Notes: generated from the letters alone by a model not told the origin. A DNA stretch of 15,407 nt from Gammaproteobacteria bacterium (GCA_028293725.1 JAQGOE010000333.1:1-15407); one strand, 5' to 3'. Shown: positions 7,329-14,679, counted from the stretch's first letter. Numbers and translations are program-made.

Positions 7329-8096
7329 CTACTTGGGTTGCATGCGGATCGCGCCATCGAGGCGGATCGTTTCGCCATTCAACATGGGTATTTCGAAAAT
7401 GGCAGCCACGAGTTGCGCGAACTCGACCGGCTTGCCCAAACGGGACGGGAAGGGGACCTGGCTCGCGAGCGAGTCCTGCAGTTCCTGCGACATCGCGTCC
7501 ATCATCGGCGTGTGGAAGATGCCCGGCGCGATCGAAACGCATCGAATGCCGAACCGCGCGAACTCACGTGCCATGGGCAATGTCATTCCCGCGAGACCCG
7601 CCTTCGTGGCGGAATATGCCGCCTGGCCGATCTGGCCTTCAAACGCCGCCACCGAAGAGGTGTGGATGATCAGCCCCCGCTCGCCGTCGTCGGTGGGCGC
7701 ATTGTTCTGCATGATCGACGCCGCCGCCTTGTCGCACAGGAAGGTGCCGATGAGGTTGATGTGCACGACTTTGGCGAAGAAGTCGCCGGCCATCGGTCCG
7801 TTCTTGCCGAGCACGCGGCCCGCGCCCACCACACCGGCGCAATTCACGAGTAGGTTGATGCCGCCCATCTGAGCCCTGGCGCTTTCCATCGCCGCATTCA
7901 CTTCGGCTTCGGAGGTCACGTCACATCGGACGAACAGAGCGTTGGCACCAAGTGCGGTGGCCGCAGCACGGCCCGGCCCCTCCTGCACGTCCAGGATGAC
8001 GACCTTGCCGCCCTTCGACACGACGTATTGAGCAACCGCGTTGCCCAGGCCGGAAGCCCCGCCCGTTACGACGGCGCGTGCATCTTGGATCTTCAT
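7329..8096 (-). CDS. Short-chain dehydrogenase, 3-hydroxyacyl-CoA dehydrogenase type II (HSD17B10-like)
   Basis: A 255-residue classical SDR. The nucleotide-binding motif is TGGASGLG (11-18). Asp36 (VILDV) at the end of strand 2 favours NAD over NADP. Other family motifs are NCAG (85-88), Asn114, Ser148 and YxxxK (Tyr161, Lys165), so the catalytic tetrad is complete. The sequence around [32 protein letters not shown] and the C-terminal [13 protein letters not shown] resembles type II 3-hydroxyacyl-CoA dehydrogenases, which oxidise 3-hydroxybutyryl-CoA or 3-hydroxy-2-methylbutyryl-CoA. The exact substrate cannot be told from sequence. The ATG at 8096 is preceded by GGGGAG at 8101-8106. The gene starts 20 bases after the thiolase stop and ends 20 bases before the ETF-QO start, so it is operonic. 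Its ketoacyl-CoA product would be the thiolase substrate. Confidence 0.92.
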   Translation of the reverse strand: MKIQDARAVVTGGASGLGNAVAQYVVSKGGKVVILDVQEGPGRAAATALGANALFVRCDVTSEAEVNAAMESARAQMGGINLLVNCAGVVGAGRVLGKNGPMAGDFFAKVVHINLIGTFLCDKAAASIMQNNAPTDDGERGLIIHTSSVAAFEGQIGQAAYSATKAGLAGMTLPMAREFARFGIRCVSIAPGIFHTPMMDAMSQELQDSLASQVPFPSRLGKPVEFAQLVAAIFEIPMLNGETIRLDGAIRMQPK

Positions 8097-8100
8097 TCGA

Positions 8101-8106
8101 CTCCCC
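8101..8106 (-). promoter_or_regulatory. Ribosome binding site of the SDR gene
   Basis: The minus strand reads GGGGAG, four bases from the ATG at 8096. It supports this start over longer in-frame readings into the thiolase gene. Confidence 0.6.
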
Positions 8107-8116
8107 TGGAAACCCC

Positions 8117-9295
8117 TTACCCTATCATTTCTACGGCCAGTGCAACCGCTTCGCCGCCGCCGATACACAGGGAGGCAATGCCCCTTTTCTCGCCCCGCCG
8201 CCGAAGTGCATAGAGGAGCGTCGTCAGGATGCGTGCACCCGTAGCTCCGATCGGATGGCCGAGCGCGCAGGCGCCACCGTTGACGTTCACCCGTGCATGG
8301 TCGATGTCGAGGTCATGCATGGCCGCCATCGGTACCGCTGCGAATGCCTCGTTAATCTCGTAGAGGTCGGCGTCATGCGGGCGCCAACCGAGCTTCGCCA
8401 GGGTCTTCTTGATCGCGCCCACCGGCGCCGTCGTGAACCACTCCGGCTCATGCGCATGGCTCGAGTAAGCCAGCACCCGCGCGAGGGGTTTCAAGCCTCG
8501 CGCCTCAGCCGCGGCCGCGCTCATCACGACCAGCGCCGCGGCGCCATCCGAGATGGACGAGGAACTGGCGGCCGTGACCGTGCCGTCCTTACTGAACGCG
8601 GGTTTCAGAGTCGTAATCTTTTCTATGTTGCATGTGCCGGGGGTTTCATCGCGTGAAATCACGGTCTCGCCTTTACGCGTTTTCGCCGTTACCGCCACCA
8701 CTTCGTCATCGAATTCGCCGGCGCCGAGGGCCCGCATCGCGCGGCGCACCGATTCGGCTGCGAAGGCGTCCTGCGCGGCGCGCGTGAAGTTGTATTTCGC
8801 GGCCGTGGAGTCTCCGAAGGAGCCCATCGCCCGGCCGTCGAACGGGCTCTGCAGACCGTCGTAAATCATGTGGTCGAGAATTTCACCGTGGCCCATGCGA
8901 TAGCCGGCACGCGCCTTGGGCAACAGGTACGGGGCGTTGGACATGGACTCCAGGCCGCCGGCGAGAATGATCTCCGCCTCGCCCGCTTTGATCTGGTCCG
9001 CGGCCATCATGACGGCCTTGAGGCCGGATCCGCACATCTTGTTGATCGTGGTGGCGGGCGTGCCGATCGGAACTCCGGCACCCAACGCCGCCTGGCGCGC
9101 GGGCGCCTGGCCGAGGCCGGCCGAAAGCACGCACCCCATGATCACTTCCTGGATATCACTTCCCTTCAGACCCGCCGCCTCGATCGCGGCTTTCAGCGCC
9201 GCGCTGCCGAGTTGTGTAGCGGTCAATGGCGTGAGGACGCCTTGAAAAGCGCCGATGGGGGTGCGCTTGGCGGAGACGATAACAACATCTGACAT
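8117..9295 (-). CDS. Acetyl-CoA C-acetyltransferase (thiolase)
   Basis: A 392-residue thiolase of the acetoacetyl-CoA/3-ketoacyl-CoA type. It reversibly cleaves acetoacetyl-CoA with CoA into two acetyl-CoA. The acyl-accepting Cys88 is in [10 protein letters not shown], His347 in [16 protein letters not shown], and the second catalytic Cys377 in CIGGGEA. These sit one residue below the Zoogloea thiolase numbering, and the length is the same as that family. NEAF ([11 protein letters not shown]) is also present. The start ATG at 9295 follows AGAGG (9302-9306) by six bases. It is the second gene of the presumed operon, 21 bases after tetR and 20 before the SDR gene. The degradative direction is implied by the context (synthetase, dehydrogenase, ETF-QO). 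Sequence alone cannot exclude 2-methylacetoacetyl-CoA as a substrate, as in isoleucine breakdown. Confidence 0.95.
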   Translation of the reverse strand: MSDVVIVSAKRTPIGAFQGVLTPLTATQLGSAALKAAIEAAGLKGSDIQEVIMGCVLSAGLGQAPARQAALGAGVPIGTPATTINKMCGSGLKAVMMAADQIKAGEAEIILAGGLESMSNAPYLLPKARAGYRMGHGEILDHMIYDGLQSPFDGRAMGSFGDSTAAKYNFTRAAQDAFAAESVRRAMRALGAGEFDDEVVAVTAKTRKGETVISRDETPGTCNIEKITTLKPAFSKDGTVTAASSSSISDGAAALVVMSAAAAEARGLKPLARVLAYSSHAHEPEWFTTAPVGAIKKTLAKLGWRPHDADLYEINEAFAAVPMAAMHDLDIDHARVNVNGGACALGHPIGATGARILTTLLYALRRRGEKRGIASLCIGGGEAVALAVEMIG

Positions 9296-9316
9296 GATGA
9301 ACCTCTGCAGTTGTTC

Positions 9317-10054
9317 TCAGCGGCCGGCTCGCGTGGCGGCCCGGCGTGGGGCAGCGGCGCGGCGTGGGGTGGCGCGGCGCGCGGCGCTTGCGGTAGCGGC
9401 ACGCGGACGAAGCCCATTTTCGAATATGGTCACGAAGGCGTCGGCAATCTCGGCGCCCGTCATCGACTTATTCTCGCGATACCAGTGCGCGATCCAGTTG
9501 AGAGCGCCGGCCAGCGCGAAGGCAGTCATCTTCGGATCGCAGGGGTGAATCGAGCCGTCCTGGACACCTTCGCGGATGAGACGGCGGATGCCCTGATCGA
9601 TCTCCGACTTGAGCGCCTTGATATGACCGCTCATCGCCGGCGACAGGTCCTGCTCCTCGGCGCGAACCATGCACCAGCCGAACTCGGACGCGACGGCTTC
9701 TCCATAGTGACGCAGCACGCCGTTCAATCGCTCGCGCCCCGTCACCTTCAGCTGTTTCACTTCGCGGAAGGCTGCCCGGATCTGCTCCACGCCCGCGACG
9801 AAACACTCAAACAGGAGTTGCTCTTTGTTCGTGACGTAGTAGTAGACGGTCGGCTTCGTGACGTCGAGCGCAGCGGCGATGTCGTCGAGTGAGGTGTTGT
9901 GATAGCCCTTGCGGTTGAACGCATGGGCGGCCGCCCGGATCACCGCTTCGCGCTTCACTTCGCGCTCGCGTACCCGCTCACGGCTCGCCCGCCAGGGGGA
10001 GGCCGGCAAGGTGCTCTGTTTGACGGCGGGAGGGGATGTTCGGCGGTTGGCCAT
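9317..10054 (-). CDS. TetR/AcrR-family transcriptional regulator with Arg/Ala-rich tail
   Basis: A 245-residue one-component repressor-like protein. The N-terminal helix-turn-helix domain spans about 34-81: REAVIRAAAHAFNRKGYHNTSLDDIA, then AALDVTKPTVYYYVTNKEQLL with the typical TetR recognition helix. The middle (about 82-212) is the all-helical ligand/dimer domain, including FGWCMVRAEEQDLSP and ALNWIAHWYREN. Residues 216-245 form a disordered-looking tail with ten Arg, many Ala and Pro and no acidic residue. It contains two hexad units (ATPRRA, AAPRRA) encoded by an 18-base repeat, and most TetR proteins end before such a tail. The start ATG at 10054 has only a weak ribosome binding site, so the basic N-terminal arm (1-33) may be shorter. 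It heads the minus-strand operon and is divergent from icmF. Likely role: acyl-CoA-responsive control of both arms (inference from context). Confidence 0.9.
   Translation of the reverse strand: MANRRTSPPAVKQSTLPASPWRASRERVREREVKREAVIRAAAHAFNRKGYHNTSLDDIAAALDVTKPTVYYYVTNKEQLLFECFVAGVEQIRAAFREVKQLKVTGRERLNGVLRHYGEAVASEFGWCMVRAEEQDLSPAMSGHIKALKSEIDQGIRRLIREGVQDGSIHPCDPKMTAFALAGALNWIAHWYRENKSMTGAEIADAFVTIFENGLRPRAATASAARRATPRRAAAPRRAATRAGR
9342..9369. repeat. Short tandem repeat coding the TetR tail (period 18)
   Basis: CGGCGTGGGG occurs at 9342-9351 and again at 9360-9369 within a G/C-only environment. The 18-base period keeps frame and yields the hexads AAPRRA and ATPRRA in the regulator tail. 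The region is prone to slippage. Confidence 0.5.
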
Positions 10055-10097
10055 CGGCTATGCTCGGCGCTTGTGACTCGACGCTGTCTACACCGCA

Positions 10098-10103
10098 ATT
10101 ATA
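10098..10103 (-). promoter_or_regulatory. Candidate -10 element of the tetR-led operon
   Basis: The minus strand reads TATAAT, a perfect sigma70 -10 hexamer, 43 bases ahead of the tetR ATG. It is flanked by a CCGC/GCGG inverted pair (10093-10096 and 10104-10107). The -35 region is GC-rich and poor, which suggests a weak or regulated promoter. Confidence 0.45.
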
Positions 10104-10157
10104 GCGGCTGCGGCGCCCGCCGCGTGACGGAATGCTGCGGCTCGGCGCTCCGGCCAC

Positions 10158-10172
10158 AGACCAGACCAGACC
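10158..10172. repeat. Triplicated AGACC motif upstream of the icmF promoter
   Basis: Three exact tandem copies of AGACC end five bases before the candidate -35 at 10178. This could be chance or an activator-contact site. Confidence 0.3.
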
Positions 10173-10177
10173 TTGGA

Positions 10178-10207
10178 TTGACCGCCAAAGCCCGCATCCA
10201 CCATACT
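10178..10207 (+). promoter_or_regulatory. Candidate icmF promoter
   Basis: TTGACC (10178-10183, five of six to consensus) is followed after 18 bases by CATACT (10202-10207, four of six). Transcription would begin near 10214, giving a leader of about 67 bases before the icmF ATG. The palindrome at 10204-10215 overlaps the -10 and start site. Confidence 0.4.
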
Positions 10208-10215
10208 CGCGAGTA
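10204..10215. promoter_or_regulatory. Perfect 12-base palindrome, candidate TetR-family operator
   Basis: TACTCGCGAGTA is its own reverse complement. It lies in the divergent region between tetR and icmF, over the candidate icmF -10 and start site. TetR-family dimers bind such palindromes and commonly act on the divergent intergenic region next to their own gene. Assignment to this regulator is inference; no second exact copy was found in the gap. Confidence 0.45.
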
Positions 10216-10280
10216 GCCATCTTACTGGTGCGTAAAGGAACCCCCTTCAAGGGGCCCGCCGCACCCCAAGCGAGAGCCCC

Positions 10281-13200
10281 ATGAACGCCGGCCTCCAGAG
10301 CAGCGCCGCCCTCGAGCAGCTTCCCGCCAAGCCACCGCTGCGCTTCGTTTCCGCCGCCTCCCTCTTCGACGGGCACGATGCCGCCATCAACATGATCCGG
10401 CGCCTGCTCCAGGCGCATGGCGCGGAAGTGGTCCACCTCGGCCACAACCGCAGCGTCGCGGATATTGTGCGCGCCGCCATCCAGGAGGATGCGGATGCCA
10501 TCGCCGTAAGCTCCTACCAGGGCGGGCACAACGAGTACTTCGCCTATATGGTGGATATGCTCCGCGAGCGCGGCTATGAGCATGTCCGGGTGGTGGTGGG
10601 GGGTGGGGGCACCATTTCTCCGGAGGAGATCGAGGCCCTGGAGCGCCACGGGGTGGAGAAGATCTACACCCCGGAGGACGGCCGCCGGATGGGCCTGAAC
10701 GGCATGATCGACGACGTCTTTACCCGCCTGGGCGCCGCGCCGAAACCGAAGTACGAGTTCCGGCCTCTGAATGCGCGCGACCACGGCCCCATCGCCCGAG
10801 CGATTTCGGTGCTCGAGGGAGCTGAGGAGTCCACGGCCACCGGGGAACAGATCCGCCGCGCTCTGGCGCGGGCCCGGCACAAGGCCCCCGTCATCGGCAT
10901 TACCGGTACCGGCGGAGCGGGAAAGTCCAGCCTCACTGATGAGCTGCTCGCACGCCTGGTGCGCTCTTTCCCGGACCTGCAGATTGCCGTCGTGGCGATG
11001 GATCCGACCCGGCGGCGTAGCGGCGGGGCCCTTCTGGGCGATCGCATCCGCATGAACAGCCTCGCCGCCGAGTCGATCTTCATGCGCTCGCTGGCGACCC
11101 GGCGGCAGAATCTCGCCACTTCGGCCGTCCTGAAGGATGTGATCGGGTTGTATGAGGCGGCCGGGTTCGATCTCATCATTGTCGAGACCGCCGGCATCGG
11201 CCAGTCGGACACTGAGATCGTCGATTTTGTCGACCTGTCGTTGTATGTGATGACGAGCGAGTATGGCGCGGCGAGCCAACTCGAAAAGATCGACATGCTC
11301 GACTACGCCGATCTCATCGTTCTCAACAAGAGCGAGAAGCGCGGCGCCGAGGACAGTTTGCGTGATGTGCGCAAACAATGGCGGCGCAATCACCCCGACG
11401 GCGCGAAGCTCGCGGATGCCGAGATTCCGGTGTTTCCGACGATCGCGAGTCGTTTCAACGACCCCGGCGTGAATCGATTGTTCGCGGCGATCTGCAAGCG
11501 GCTGTCCGAGAAAGGGATCGGGGCGATCTCCTGGGCGGTGTCGGACGTAGGTCCTACGGAGTTGACGAAGCGTGAGCCGCTGATCCCGGGCACCCGTACG
11601 CGTTATCTGGCCGACATTGCACAACATGGCCGTGGTCTGCGCGCGCGGATCGAAGAGCAGGTCGAAGCTGCACGCCGCGCGTTTGGCATGTTCGAAGCGT
11701 TGAAGACGTTGCATGATGCGCAGCTTCCCGGCGAGCTCGAAAGATTCTCCGAAGCTGCGCTCACGGACGCGGCGGCGGACGGTACGAAGCGTGAGCTGCG
11801 AGCTGCTTATAACAAGGCACTCGACGCAATGGGTGCCGACGCTGTCGGTGAGCTGAAGGCGTGGCCGGCGCGCGTGCGCTCCGCCACGGATGAAACCTAC
11901 TCCTACAAGGTTCGCGACCGGGTGGTGACCGGAGAGAATTACACCGAGAGTCTCGCGCACCAACGGGTGCCGAAGCTCGCCGTGCCGAAGTTTCGTGACT
12001 GGGGCGAGATTCTTCACTTCATTCTGACGGAGAATCTGCCGGGCGCGTATCCCTACACCGGCGGCGTTTACCCTTACCGGCGTGAGGAGGAGGACCCAAC
12101 CCGCATGTTTGCCGGGGAGGGCGCGCCGGAACGGACGAACCGCCGCTTCCATTACGTCGCCGGCGATCACGGCGCGGCGCGCTTGTCGACGGCATTCGAC
12201 TCGACCACTCTCTATGGAGAGGATCCGGACACGCGACCTGACATTTACGGCCGCACGGGTAACTCGGGAGTGTCGATCGCCTCGCTCGACGACATGAAAA
12301 AGCTCTATTCGGGCTTCGATTTGTGTCTGCCGTCGACATCGGTGTCCATGACCATCAATGGTCCCGCGCCGATGTTGCTGGCGATGTTCATGAACACCGC
12401 CATCGATCAGAGGGCCGAGCGCTATCTGAAGGCCGAGGGACGTTGGAGCGAAGCCGAGCGGAAGATCGAAGCGCTGCATCGGAGCGCGGCCGAGCGTGGC
12501 TGTCCGAGGCCAACCTACAAGGGCGAGTTGCCGAAGGGACACGACGGCACCGGGCTCGCACTCCTGGGCGTAACCGCCGACGAGATCCTCGAGCCTGAGA
12601 TCTATGCGCGCATCAAGGGCGAGGCGCTGCAGGCCGTGCGTGGCACGGTACAGGCGGACATCCTGAAAGAGGATCAGGCGCAGAACACCTGCATCTTCTC
12701 CACCGAATTCGCGCTGCGCATGATGGGAGACGTGCAGCAGTACTTCATCGAGCGGAAAGTGCGGAATTTCTATTCCGTCTCCATCTCCGGGTACCACATC
12801 GCCGAAGCCGGCGCGAACCCGATCTCACAACTCGCGTTCACGCTCTCTAATGGCTTTACGATCGTCGAGTATTACCTCGCGCGGGGTATGAAGATCGACG
12901 ATTTCGCCCCGAACCTGTCGTTCTTCTTCTCGAACGGAATGGATCCGGAATACGCGGTGATCGGGCGTGTCGCACGGCGCATCTGGTCCCGGGCCATGCG
13001 CGATCTGTATCGCGCCGGATCCCGCAGCCAGATGTTGAAATATCACATCCAGACTTCAGGCCGCAGCCTGCATGCGCGCGAAATCTCATTCAACGATATT
13101 CGCACCACCCTGCAGGCGCTGTACGCCCTGTTCGACAACTGCAACAGCCTGCATACGAACGCCTACGATGAAGCGCTCACGACTCCCACGGAGGAAAGCG

Positions 13201-13742
13201 TGCGGCGCGCCGTCGCGATCCAACTCATCATCAACCGCGAGTTGGGGCTGAACAAGAATCAGAATCCCTGGCAGGGCTCGTTCGCCATCGAGTATCTGAC
13301 CGACCTGGTCGAAGAGGCGGTGTATAAGGAGTTCGAGTCCATTTCCGAGCGGGGTGGTGTTTTGGGCGCGATGGAGACCATGTACCAACGCGGCAAAATC
13401 CAGGAGGAGTCGCTCTACTACGAGACCCGCAAGCACGACGGCAGCCTGCCGATTGTCGGCATCAACACCTTCCTCTCGAAGTCGGATGCGAGCGAGGAGC
13501 ACAAGGGTGCTGAGCTCATTCGCTCCACCGAGCAGGAGAAACAGGACCAGGTTGCTGCGGTACGCGCGTTTCAGGCGCGCAATGCCGGCGCCTCGCCCGC
13601 CGCGCTCCACAAGCTACAACTGGCTGCGGCCAGCGGTGGCAACGTGTTCGGCGAGCTCATGGAGTGCGTCAAGGTCTGTTCGCTGGGGCAGATCTCGCAT
13701 GCTCTGTATGAGGTGGGCGGGCAGTATCGCCGGAACATGTGA
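10281..13742 (+). CDS. icmF: Fused isobutyryl-CoA mutase IcmF (B12 domain, G-protein chaperone, mutase)
   Basis: A 1153-residue adenosylcobalamin enzyme that interconverts isobutyryl-CoA and n-butyryl-CoA. Some IcmF enzymes also interconvert isovaleryl- and pivalyl-CoA. Domain 1 (about 20-150) binds B12: SLFDGHDAAIN with the cobalt-ligand His32, SSYQGGH and VVGGGG. Domain 2 (about 200-420) is the MeaB-like GTPase: Walker A GTGGAGKSS (209-217), MDPTRRRSGGALLGDR, VETAGIGQSD and the base-specificity loop NKSE (349-352). Domain 3 (about 560-1153) is the mutase: RMFAGEG (608-614), GTVQADILKEDQAQNTCIF (788-806), SISGYHIAEAG (834-844) and QTSGRSLH. Phe610 and Gln801 sit where methylmalonyl-CoA mutase has Tyr89 and Arg207, the isobutyryl-CoA signature. 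The start ATG follows CGAGAG by four bases. The protein is somewhat longer than the ~1080-1100 residues I recall for relatives. It is divergent from tetR, and its 3' end overlaps the acyltransferase gene. Confidence 0.96.
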   Translation: MNAGLQSSAALEQLPAKPPLRFVSAASLFDGHDAAINMIRRLLQAHGAEVVHLGHNRSVADIVRAAIQEDADAIAVSSYQGGHNEYFAYMVDMLRERGYEHVRVVVGGGGTISPEEIEALERHGVEKIYTPEDGRRMGLNGMIDDVFTRLGAAPKPKYEFRPLNARDHGPIARAISVLEGAEESTATGEQIRRALARARHKAPVIGITGTGGAGKSSLTDELLARLVRSFPDLQIAVVAMDPTRRRSGGALLGDRIRMNSLAAESIFMRSLATRRQNLATSAVLKDVIGLYEAAGFDLIIVETAGIGQSDTEIVDFVDLSLYVMTSEYGAASQLEKIDMLDYADLIVLNKSEKRGAEDSLRDVRKQWRRNHPDGAKLADAEIPVFPTIASRFNDPGVNRLFAAICKRLSEKGIGAISWAVSDVGPTELTKREPLIPGTRTRYLADIAQHGRGLRARIEEQVEAARRAFGMFEALKTLHDAQLPGELERFSEAALTDAAADGTKRELRAAYNKALDAMGADAVGELKAWPARVRSATDETYSYKVRDRVVTGENYTESLAHQRVPKLAVPKFRDWGEILHFILTENLPGAYPYTGGVYPYRREEEDPTRMFAGEGAPERTNRRFHYVAGDHGAARLSTAFDSTTLYGEDPDTRPDIYGRTGNSGVSIASLDDMKKLYSGFDLCLPSTSVSMTINGPAPMLLAMFMNTAIDQRAERYLKAEGRWSEAERKIEALHRSAAERGCPRPTYKGELPKGHDGTGLALLGVTADEILEPEIYARIKGEALQAVRGTVQADILKEDQAQNTCIFSTEFALRMMGDVQQYFIERKVRNFYSVSISGYHIAEAGANPISQLAFTLSNGFTIVEYYLARGMKIDDFAPNLSFFFSNGMDPEYAVIGRVARRIWSRAMRDLYRAGSRSQMLKYHIQTSGRSLHAREISFNDIRTTLQALYALFDNCNSLHTNAYDEALTTPTEESVRRAVAIQLIINRELGLNKNQNPWQGSFAIEYLTDLVEEAVYKEFESISERGGVLGAMETMYQRGKIQEESLYYETRKHDGSLPIVGINTFLSKSDASEEHKGAELIRSTEQEKQDQVAAVRAFQARNAGASPAALHKLQLAAASGGNVFGELMECVKVCSLGQISHALYEVGGQYRRNM

Positions 13743-14502
13743 GGTCGGGCTCACCGAGCTCACTGAGGATCGCCGCCCGTGCACGGTCGCGAAGGTCGAT
13801 CGCGGCGTCCTCGGCGGCGGCCGCCTGCGGAGCGATCGGCGAGAGAATCCGAACTTCGATACGCCCCGGGCGGGGAAGGCCGCCGGTCGGCGATAGCGCG
13901 ACCCGCGTGCCCCTTACGGTCGCCGGGACGATGGGGCATCCCGCACGAATCGCGGTGGTGAACGCCCCTGTATGAAACTTCAGCAGTCCGGGGATGGTCG
14001 TGAAGGTGCCTTCCGGGAAGAAGGCGAGCGAATTGCCGTTGATGGCGTCGCGCAGCACGCGTCGTGCGTCTGCCGCGCCTCGATTTCGATTGAACCGCTC
14101 TACGAAGTGCGAGCCGAGGCGGCGCAGCAGCAGTCCCGCTAGCGGCACGCCGTTCATCTCCCGCTTGATGACGAAGGAAAATTGCGCGGGAAGCGCGGCC
14201 GTGAACACCACGCCGTCGAGGTAGCTCGCGTGGTTTGATACCACCACGCATTGGCCTTCAGGCAACCGGTCAGCTCCTTTCACGGTGAGCCGCATGCCCG
14301 CCAGCAAAAAGAACGTGCGCGACATCATGCGGGCAACCGTGCGCCGCCGCCGCGTGCCGGGAATCACGAGCACGAGGATGAGGGTGCTCAAGCCCAGCAG
14401 TAGGAACAGCACAATCGCGTAGACCCCATAGAGGAATCTGAACGGGGCCAGGACGGCTGCGCCCCCTTGGCGTGGTGAATTTTCCGGACGATGAGCTGTC
14501 AT
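13669..14502 (-). CDS. PlsC-type 1-acyl-sn-glycerol-3-phosphate acyltransferase family protein
   Basis: A 277-residue membrane acyltransferase of the LPLAT/PlsC family, which moves acyl groups to lysophosphatidic acid or a similar lipid at the inner membrane. A hydrophobic segment (about 21-48) anchors the N-terminus. The catalytic motif NHASYLDG carries His91 and Asp96 (HX4D). Further blocks are FVIKREMNGVPLAG (about 110-123), FFPEGTF (161-167, phosphate binding) and the IVPATVRG region (191-198). The ATG at 14502 has a weak ribosome binding site. A longer reading from a TTG at 14586 would add 28 residues of unlikely sequence. The last 74 bases overlap the 3' end of icmF in antisense and encode a hydrophilic tail (about 254-277) rich in Pro, His and Arg that probably lies outside the conserved domain. 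The true substrate could be a lysophospholipid other than lysophosphatidate. Confidence 0.87.
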   Translation of the reverse strand: MTAHRPENSPRQGGAAVLAPFRFLYGVYAIVLFLLLGLSTLILVLVIPGTRRRRTVARMMSRTFFLLAGMRLTVKGADRLPEGQCVVVSNHASYLDGVVFTAALPAQFSFVIKREMNGVPLAGLLLRRLGSHFVERFNRNRGAADARRVLRDAINGNSLAFFPEGTFTTIPGLLKFHTGAFTTAIRAGCPIVPATVRGTRVALSPTGGLPRPGRIEVRILSPIAPQAAAAEDAAIDLRDRARAAILSELGEPDLTCSGDTARPPHTEHARSAPANRP

Positions 14503-14661
14503 GCCACTTGTATCGACGAACGGCGGTCTCGGAGCATGTGAACTGGTTCTCTTTATGTTAATGCCGGGACGTAGATGTGAAGACAATCACGTCGGTATCT
14601 TGGCCGTGCTCACCATACTGCAGCAGCAAGTTTATGGGACTTTGAGGCTCGTTACAGTCGA

Positions 14662-14679
14662 GCGCACCGGTCGGTGCGC
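14662..14679. promoter_or_regulatory. 18-base inverted repeat upstream of xerD
   Basis: GCGCACCG (14662-14669) and CGGTGCGC (14672-14679) are exact inverted arms separated by GT, ending 51 bases before the xerD ATG. It could be an operator for a dimeric regulator or an RNA hairpin in the xerD leader. No T-tract follows, so a terminator is less likely. The rest of the 228-base gap between the acyltransferase and xerD shows no gene. Confidence 0.5.

Noticed and set aside
7309..7542. Longer ETF-QO N-terminus
   Set aside because: It reads through the 3' end of the SDR gene in another frame, with no family similarity before the VQRDVMEYD region.
6283..7872. A 529-codon open frame on the plus strand opposite ETF-QO and the SDR gene
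   Set aside because: It spans two recognised genes on the other strand and shows no family features; it is explained by GC-biased codon use.
8097..8168. Longer SDR N-terminus
   Set aside because: It overlaps the thiolase 3' end, and the ATG at 8096 has a good ribosome binding site and a normal SDR N-terminus.
10242..10254. CCCCTT-C-AAGGGG dyad and an upstream AAAGGAA as a possible earlier icmF start
   Set aside because: No ATG or GTG lies in frame at a suitable distance after AAAGGAA. The dyad can form only a 4-base stem with a usable loop and has no T-tract.
9978..12797. A 939-codon open frame on the minus strand, antisense to icmF
   Set aside because: It runs opposite the clearly recognised IcmF frame and through the tetR/icmF promoter gap. 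The translation has no domain pattern and is Arg/His/Gly-rich, as mirror frames of high-GC genes usually are.
14503..14586. Acyltransferase start at a TTG (14586)
   Set aside because: The 28 added residues are not membrane- or family-like, and no ribosome binding site supports it.
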